Of a stretch of 25,553 bases of DNA, positions 7,265-14,900 are shown in pieces. The position numbers and the translations under genes are program-made. Position 1 is the first letter of the stretch, and each line of letters opens with the position of its first letter. Source of the stretch: a virus; IMG/VR virus record IMGVR_UViG_3300042549_002700, positions 1-25,553 of that record, one strand, 5' to 3'. The notes under the pieces are model-generated. The model was given only the letters and a program-made list of their open reading frames with translations, searched no databases and was not told the origin of the DNA.

Positions 7265-8896
7265 ATGATTAACGTCAACCAAATCACCTCGCAGCTTGCA
7301 CGGATGCCTGATCAGGCGTTGCAGCAGTATGCGCAGATGCACAAGAGCGACCCGTACATCATGGCCTTGGCGCTGTCCGAGTCCAACCGCCGCAAGCAGA
7401 TGCGCAGTGGTGCGCAGATGGACGCCCCTGAGCAGCCCAAAGTTGTTGACCAAGAGATACAAGGCATGGCCTCCCCCATGCCCGAGAACGTAGGTATCGG
7501 CCAGCTCCCAGCAGGCGATATGAACTTTGCCGATGGCGGCATCGTTGCGTTTGGCTCTGGCGGTGATGTGCCGAGGTATCAGAGTCAGGGGTTGGTGCAA
7601 GGGTACTCGCACGGTATGGTTGATCCCAGCGGACTTTTTGGCTTGGGGCCAGAAGCTACGGCTTACGACCAAGCTCGCATCGAAGAAATTCTTGCGCGTA
7701 GAAAAGCTGCGGAACGCGCAGCGCGTATTAAGTTTCTTGAAACTGCCGCACCCGAAACTGCAAAAAGAATGAAGCAGGAAGGCGCAGCAACGCCGGATGC
7801 AATTGGTCGTTTGAGTCCTGGCGATATGGCGCTGCGCCAGCAACCTGTCGCTGCACCTCCCCCTGCCGCGCCCAAACCCGATGCTGGAGACCCACGCCAA
7901 CGTACCCTTGCTGGTGGCCCCGAGTTTCTTGGAGGTCCTGGCCCCGGCGCAGCGCCTGCTGCCGGGCTGACTGCGGCTGCACCCAACTTGGACGTTTCCA
8001 AGATAATGTCCACCGCGCTTCAGGGCGCTGCAGCAGCCAAGCACCCGTACGAATCCGAGCTTAAGGGTATTGGGCAGGAGCGCGTTGCAGCCAAAGAAGC
8101 GGAAGTTACTGGACTGGAAGCCATCCAGAAACAGTTCTCCGACATATACAAAGGGCGCAAAGAGCGGCTGGACACCAAGGAAGCCGAGCTGAGCAAACTC
8201 AAAGACCAAGGTATGGGCTTGGCGCTGCTGCAAGCAGGCGCAGCCATGATGACCACGCCGGGCGGGTTTGGTACAGCGCTGGGCAGGGGCGTCAGGGTGG
8301 GCACAGAGCAGTACGCTGCGGGACTTGATAAGCTGCAAGCGGCCAAAGACAAGCTATCCGATGCGCGTGACCGTCTGGAAGAGATTGAAGCACAGCGCGG
8401 CGAGCTGTCTGCTCGGGAGTTGTTCAAGGCCCGCAACGCGGTGAAAGACACCAGCATTGGTGCCCGCGAAGACTTGGTAAAAGCCAACATGCAGATGTAT
8501 GGCCTCAAGCGCGAAGAAGCGCTTAAGCTGGTGGAGCAGCAAGTCAAGGTCGGACTGTCGCAGTTTGAGCAGGGCGAAGCAACCAGGCGGTCGGCCTTTG
8601 AGCAGGGCGAAGCAACCAAGCGCACCCAGATCACGGCAGGCGCACAACTCGGGTTGCTCAGAGCCGTTGCCAACGAGCCCAAGTTGCAGGCTATCTACGG
8701 CAAAGGGCAGGGCCAAAACAAGATCATGGATGAGTTCAATGAGTTTGTGAAGGCCAACCCGAAGTACCTCACAGACGAGAGCGCAGCATTGCAAGCGTTC
8801 TTGCGCACCAAGGGTGTGCTGTCTTCGCTGGGCGCTGCAAGCGCAGCACCGGGCGCAGGCGCGGCACCGGGGCCGGTACTTCCAAGGAAAGACTGA
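7265..8896 (+). CDS. Conserved probable virion/ejection protein with a long coiled coil (543 aa)
   Basis: The start, INVNQITSQLARMPDQALQQY then DPYIMALALSESNRRKQMR, is a block that recurs in the run of late virion genes of short-tailed phages. Near residue 85 it has LPAGDMNFADGGIVAFGSGG, also recurrent. The middle is Pro/Ala-rich and probably disordered. From about residue 260 to 470 the sequence is heavily charged and heptad-like (EAEVTGLEAIQKQ, KERLDTKEAELSKLKD, DARDRLEEIEAQRGEL), which predicts a long coiled coil. It is broken by a small Gly/Ala-rich hydrophobic piece (GMGLALLQAGAAMM). The ATG begins one base after the previous stop, with a GGGGG tract as ribosome site. No enzyme motif is seen. 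Its place just before the giant polyvalent gene suggests they act together in the particle, which is inference. Confidence 0.6.
   Translation: MINVNQITSQLARMPDQALQQYAQMHKSDPYIMALALSESNRRKQMRSGAQMDAPEQPKVVDQEIQGMASPMPENVGIGQLPAGDMNFADGGIVAFGSGGDVPRYQSQGLVQGYSHGMVDPSGLFGLGPEATAYDQARIEEILARRKAAERAARIKFLETAAPETAKRMKQEGAATPDAIGRLSPGDMALRQQPVAAPPPAAPKPDAGDPRQRTLAGGPEFLGGPGPGAAPAAGLTAAAPNLDVSKIMSTALQGAAAAKHPYESELKGIGQERVAAKEAEVTGLEAIQKQFSDIYKGRKERLDTKEAELSKLKDQGMGLALLQAGAAMMTTPGGFGTALGRGVRVGTEQYAAGLDKLQAAKDKLSDARDRLEEIEAQRGELSARELFKARNAVKDTSIGAREDLVKANMQMYGLKREEALKLVEQQVKVGLSQFEQGEATRRSAFEQGEATKRTQITAGAQLGLLRAVANEPKLQAIYGKGQGQNKIMDEFNEFVKANPKYLTDESAALQAFLRTKGVLSSLGAASAAPGAGAAPGPVLPRKD
8564..8618 (+). 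repeat. Short 33-bp tandem duplication
   Basis: An identical 22-base block occurs at 8564-8585 and again at 8597-8618, a period of 33 bases. It encodes FEQGEAT twice in a row (FEQGEATRRSA, then FEQGEATKRTQ) inside the coiled-coil part of the 543-residue protein. The exact nucleotide identity points to a fairly recent slippage or duplication. Confidence 0.85.
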
Positions 8897-8913
8897 CCCT
8901 TATATACTCAAGG

Positions 8914-8950
8914 CACCGTCTGGATTCGGCCCGGACGGTGACTCTTTTCT
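8914..8950 (+). terminator. Hairpin between two late genes, possible terminator or leader structure
   Basis: CACCGTC at 8914-8920 pairs with GACGGTG at 8934-8940. The stem continues inward through a T-G and two G-C pairs, giving about 10 base pairs and a 7-base loop. It is followed by ACTCTTTTCT, a weak T-rich run. It lies in the 75-base gap before the 2842-residue gene, so it could partly terminate transcription or act as a leader structure. Just before it is TTATATACT (about 8899-8907), which resembles a -10 box, but I see no convincing -35. Confidence 0.4.
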
Positions 8951-8971
8951 AAGCCGACACAATTTGCAGCT

Positions 8972-11900
8972 ATGGCACAGTACCTCACGCTCCCCAACGG
9001 AAGTCAGTTTGAAATTCGACAGGGCGAAACGCGAGAGCAAGCGCTGTCCAAAGCTTTGCAGCAGTACCCAGAAGCCTTTGGGTTCGGGCAAGCAGCGCCC
9101 ACAGAAGCGCCCGAGTCTGGGTTTGTGCCAGCACTCAAGTCTGGCATCTCCTCGCTCAAGTCTGACGTAGCGGCGCTGGCCGGTCGTACCGGCATCATGG
9201 ATCAGGCTGCGGCAGAAAAATACATCCAAGAGCAGGCGGACTACCAAAAGCGTACGTTCAAGCCCACCGCCACGTTTGGCGAAGCGCCGGTTACTAAAAC
9301 CCTGGAGCTGCTTGGCGGCTCCTTTCCCTACATGGCCGCGCCCATCGCCGCTGGTGCCCTTGCACCGGCAGGTGCTCTTGCACTGGGGGCAGCAGGCGCA
9401 GCGTCAGCGGCGCAGTTCACGGGCTCCAACCTATCCCGGCAGATGGGCGAGGGCAAGGCGCTCGGTGAGACCGACATTACGTCTGCCGCGCTCGCCGCTG
9501 TGCCGCAGGCCGCGCTCGATGCGCTCAGCCTCAAGATGCTGCCCGGGATTCGCAGTATTTTTGGCCAAGCAGGCAAGGAAATTTCCAAAGACGTTGCCCA
9601 GGCAATTGCCCAGCAGAGCGTCAAAGAAGTTGCCAAGGACTACGCGGTTGCCACCGGCAAGGCAATGGGCACTGAGGGTTTGACCGAGGTCGGGCAGCAG
9701 GCGCTTGAGCGTTTGCAAGCCAGTCTGTCGTTGACCGACGAGAAGGCTCGGGACGAATACCTTGAGAGCCTGATTGGGGGCGCGGTGCTGGGCGGCGTGC
9801 TGTCCCCTGCCGGTCGCTACGTTGAGCGTGGCCGTCAAGCCAAAAAGGAAGAGGCCGACACCCTTGCTGCGGCGATGCAGCAGCGCGAGGCCGACGCCAA
9901 GCAGCGCGAAGAAGCGCTGACCTCTCCCGAGGGGCGGCTTGCGTTTGTTGAGGACTACGAGGCTCGGCAGGCCCGGTTCCAAGAACTCAAAGACATGGAT
10001 AAGCCCGGCAAGGATGCCACGCCGCTGCAGCAGGCCGAGTACACCGAGATCAAGAAGGAAAAGAATAACCTGGGCAGGAGCCTGTACCGCGACAGCGCCG
10101 AGTACAAGAAGGCGGTGCCTATAGCCCAGCAGCTCAGAGAGCAGCGCCGCGTCGATGCAATGACGCCCCAAGAGTATCAAATGGAGCAGCTCGGGCTTGC
10201 CCCAGGACTTGCCGCCCCGCCAGCAGCACCGACACCGCCATCGGCAACGGACGAGCTGTTCAATATGTACACCCAGGGTGCGCCTGCTACTGCTGCGCCC
10301 AAAGTACAGGAAGCACCGCTCTCTCCTGCTGAACAGTATGCGGCGCAGACTGCGGCACTGGTACAGAAAGACATCTACACCAAACCGGAAGTGTCAGACT
10401 ACGTTGAGTACCTGATGCAAAACCCGGAGATGGCGGCACAAGTGGTCGAAGAGCGTATCAAACTACCCTCGTTGACAAAGGCTGAGAATAACGCGCTGCT
10501 GTCCGGTATAAACCTACAACTGAAGGACATTGAAAAGAAGCGTGCGGCAGGTGTGCGCGACGAAATGGCGCAGCGTACAGCAGACATAAAGGCACAAGCA
10601 CCCAAGGTAGAGACGCCTGACACTACTGCGCAAGACCTGGGCGAGTTTTACCAGCAAAAAGTTGAAGAAGGCCAGGGGTACATCGAGCCGACGTTTGAGT
10701 ACCTTGACCCCATCTTTGAGCAAGCCTTCAATCAGCCGCCGGTTGTGGCGGTTAAGCCCGAAGTTACGCCTGTCTCCGACGCACCCAAACTACGCCAGCG
10801 TGTTGAAGATTTGATGCAGCAGGCCGATGCTGCGGATGTGGGCGCAGCAAAGCTTACGAGCAACCCGCAAGCTCAGGCGGAAGCAGAACAGAAGCTTGTT
10901 GCCAGCGTCTCTGAGTTAAATCGCCTTGGCCAGTTTGGTGACGAGTACACCAAAGAGTTTGTTCGCCTGCGCAACCAGCAAAACGAGGCTGCTGCAAAGA
11001 TTGCAGATTTGACGGATAACCTGCGCACAGGTCTGACTTTGCAAGGGCGCGACGCCAAGCTTGCCGCCAACACCATTGAGGGTACGCAAAACAAAATTGC
11101 TGAAGCACGGGCGCAGTTTATTTCTTCGTCGTTGCAAGAAGCTGCGCTGCACCGCCGTGCCGAGGGCAAGCCTGCGTTGACCCAAGATGAAGCGGTCAAA
11201 GCCGCCTCAAAGCTGTTCGACACCATCAACACTTGGACGGATCGGGCAAAGACCGAACCCCAACGCCCGGAGTACGAAGAAGTCATCGTGCAGCCTGCGC
11301 AGATGCGCGGCACCAAGATTGTCAAACCCGCTGTTACTGAGCGCCGTCTTGTGGAGCCGGGACAGCGCGGCATCAGCCCCGCAGAAATACGGCACTTTAA
11401 AGAGCGGCTCAACGCTGTACGGCGCGACTTGTTTACCGTGCCAGAACCCAAAGGCACACGCGTTGAGGGTGAGTTTCTCAAGCGGCAATACCCAGAAACG
11501 GAAGCAGCCAAAGTTGCCGAGGCTAGCGGAGAAACCGCTGAGACGCTGGGTGGAGAGCTGCGTCGCCGTACTGAGTTTGTGCGCAACAAGATGGCAAAGA
11601 TGGGCCCTATGCGCCCAGCCGCCCGCAACGCGCTGAACAAGGCTGCGGATGTTCTTGATTCCGGCAAAGCTACACGCGACGTTCTGGACAAGACTGAGGC
11701 GTTGGTGGACGCCATCAACAACAAGTTGCAGGTAAAGCAAGTCGATGTGCAGGCGCTGGAAGACGCGCTGCAGGCAAGCCAACCCACTGCGGAAGAGCAA
11801 CGCGTTGCTGGCCAGAAGCAGTTGTTTCCTGAAACGCAGGAGGACCTTGGCTACATTCGCATGAGCCCGAAGAACTTTGCCAGCTCTCCGCGCATTAAAC

Positions 11901-14900
11901 CTGTGTGGGCTGCTTTGGCCAAAGCACGGGAGTTGGCAGCGCGTTTGAAAAGCAAGCAGGAAAAAAGCAAACGAATTGGCCAAGCTCGCATGGCGGCTGT
12001 TAAGCGGCTTGAAGAAGACATTGAAAAGCTTACAGAGCGCACGGAATTTTTTTGGAAAGACCAAACCCAATGGTCCAACGCCGAGATTGCACGCTCGTTT
12101 GTAGAGTTTCCTGACATTGCGAACACCCCAGAGGACCGGGCGCTAATCAACCGATACACGCAGCGGCAAAAGCTTACCCCGCAGGAGCAGATGCGAGTTG
12201 ATGAGGTGTTGCGTAATTTCCGGGAAAAAGCGCGTCCTGAGTACGATGCCAAGCTTAAGCAGGCACTGACTTTGTTGGCGGAGCAAGGTACGCTTGACGC
12301 TGCGGATAACAGCCTGACCAAGTTCATGCTGGACGCCAACAAGCAGACCCGGGAAGCTGCCAAAGCATTGCAAGAGCGCATCACTCCGTTGCAGCGCACC
12401 ATTGACGCGCTGCGCGAAGCTATGAAAGGCAGTCCGATTCTGACGCCTGCGCAAAAGCAACTGGCTGCTGCCAGCGACAAGGCTCGTCAACGTAGAGACA
12501 AGTTTGCAGCAACGGCCAAGCAAGCAATGGATGTGGCCCGAGTTGAGATCGAGACCGCGCTGCAAGAGGTGCTGGACCCGGAGATTGAGCGTACAGAGCA
12601 AGCGCTTTCCAAGGCGGAAAAAGACCTGGCTGCCGCAAAGAAAGATTTGGAAAAGTACAAAAGCAACTTTGACAAGATACTGGCGGTGCCGGGACGGCTG
12701 CAAGACCGCACGCAGCTTGCCACATACGAGCTGCTTCGCTACGAAGAAAAGCTGGGCATCATCAACGATCTTGAAAAACGGATTGAGCGCGAGTCTGCAC
12801 AACTGGCCGATCTGTTTGAAGCGCGTTTGGAGTCTTTGAGCGGCGCACAGCTTGCAGCCCAGGCTATGCTGAGCAAAAATGTGCAGTATCACCGCAAGCT
12901 TGCTGTTGATGCGGAGAAGCGGTTGGCCGCGCTCAAAGGCGACAACGTGTTGGACAAACCCGGCGCGTATCCCTTTGCCGCGTCCCAAGCCGAGGCTGAG
13001 CTTAAAGCTGCCAAAGCACAGACTGCCAACGCCGAGGCCATGCAGGCTGCGTTTGAAAAGCAGCTCGCTTCCATGAAGAAGCAGGAGACCCCGCTGTACG
13101 AACGCATGAACAAGCTCAGAGACCTGGGCGGCGTCAAGCGTGTCGAGGGCCGTATTGAGTCCATCAAGACGCCAGAACAGGTTGCAAGAGAAAAAGAGCT
13201 TGACGAAGTTGCGCGTGAACATCAGCGGGCACAAGAGAAAGCGCAGCGCGACGCCATCAAACAAGCGCAGATCGACGAGTCTGAGAACCGGATTGTTGAG
13301 TTGTCGCTGGACGCGGCTCGCTACGACGGCCCGATGGATACGGCGCAACTGGCAGAACTGTTGGCGCAAGAGGGCATCTCTCGCAACCTCAAAGCGCAGT
13401 ACACCCTCAAGCTTGACGCGCTGCAAAAATTGCAGATTGAGGAAGCACGGATTGAGGCGCTCAAAGAAGGCCGTCCTGTACGAGAGCCCAAGCCAGCTAC
13501 GGTACCCACCACCGCCAAGCAAGCGGCAGCAAAAGGGTTCCGCACAGGCTACCGCAAGACGCTTGAAGCGGCATCAGAGGCGCTGGCCTCTGAGCGAGAA
13601 GGCAGAGCGCCCGGAAGGTCGCGGGGATTGTTGGACCCCGATGCGTTTGTGTCATCAGATGATCTTGGCGGGCTTTTTGAGGGCAGAACTGCTGCTCGGT
13701 TTGGGGATGAAGATGTTTCTCCCAGTGCCATGAAAGGCAAAACCGAAAACGTCGATCTGTACTACAACGGCGAAGCTTGGTACAGCTTGGCTGACGATGA
13801 GATTAGCAGTGCGCTGTTTGCAATTTCTCGGAGACTGGAAGGTAAAGAGCCATCTTTAAAAAATCTGCAAGCTGCGGCAGACGAGGTGGCTAAGGAAGAA
13901 CAAGGCTTCGTGCAATCTTCAGAAAGATACCTGCAAGACCCGCGCCGCACAACGGCTGAGCGTAAAAGCACTACAGAAATGTTGCAGTCCGTTCAAAACA
14001 GGCTTAGTGCGCTTAAAAACTTGGATTTCACCAAAGTTAAGACGCAGGAGCAACTGCGTGCAGAAAAGAGCGCAGTACGTGCAGCACCGCTTGCGCCAAG
14101 AAAGACGCTTGCAAAAGCAGCCGCCCCATCAACTTCCGGTGCCGCGCTTGCTCGGCAGTACAAAACTGGCCTTGATGAGAGTGCGGAATTTAACGGCATG
14201 ACGTTTGCGCAGGCTGCTCGTTACGGTGCAAAGAAGACTACTTCGCCAATGGTGCGGCAACTGTTTGAAAGGTTGGCCGTTGTTTTTGAACAAGCCCCCG
14301 CCGATCAGCAAGGAGTTGTATACGCAGCAGATGGGCCGTTGACCATGTCTGACGGCAAGCTGGCGGCAGGCATTTTTGCAAATCGCATTAACACCATTTT
14401 GACTGTAGCGCCTTCCGTACGTGCTGGAGCCAACAAGACTTTGCTGCACGAGCTTGTGCATGCCGCAACGGTACGCGGCTTGATGGTGGACAAAGAACTT
14501 GATGCGCGGGTAACCGATTTGCGCGAACGCGTGCAAGCGTGGCTGGAAACCGCAGATGGGCGAGCATATTTCCGCAAACACTCAATGGAGTTGCAGGCTA
14601 AAAACCGCCAATCCATCTACGGGCTTACCAACAACAAAGAGTTCTTGGCGGAGCTGTTTGCGGATCGCGGTTTTCAAAAGATGTTGTCGGTCATTCCGTC
14701 TGGCAAACCGCGCACAAGCATTCTTACGCGTTTTGTACAAGCTCTGGTCAAGTACTTTGATATGCCCGGCCAAGCTGCACAATCTGCTTTTGCAGAAGCT
14801 GTGGCGCTGACGGAGGAAGTGCTCAACACTACGGTTCAGCAGGTGTACAAGACGCCCAACATTGCTGAACTTGCTGCGGGTGACTCTGATATTTCTCCGC

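Noticed and set aside
12143-13522. A 459-residue open frame on the - strand inside the giant gene, and similar long ones at 10873-11787 and 16076-17068
   Set aside because: They mirror the codon pattern of the GC-rich + strand gene, show Leu/Arg/His- or Ser/Ala-rich low-complexity products without recognisable domains, and lie wholly within a clearly coding frame.
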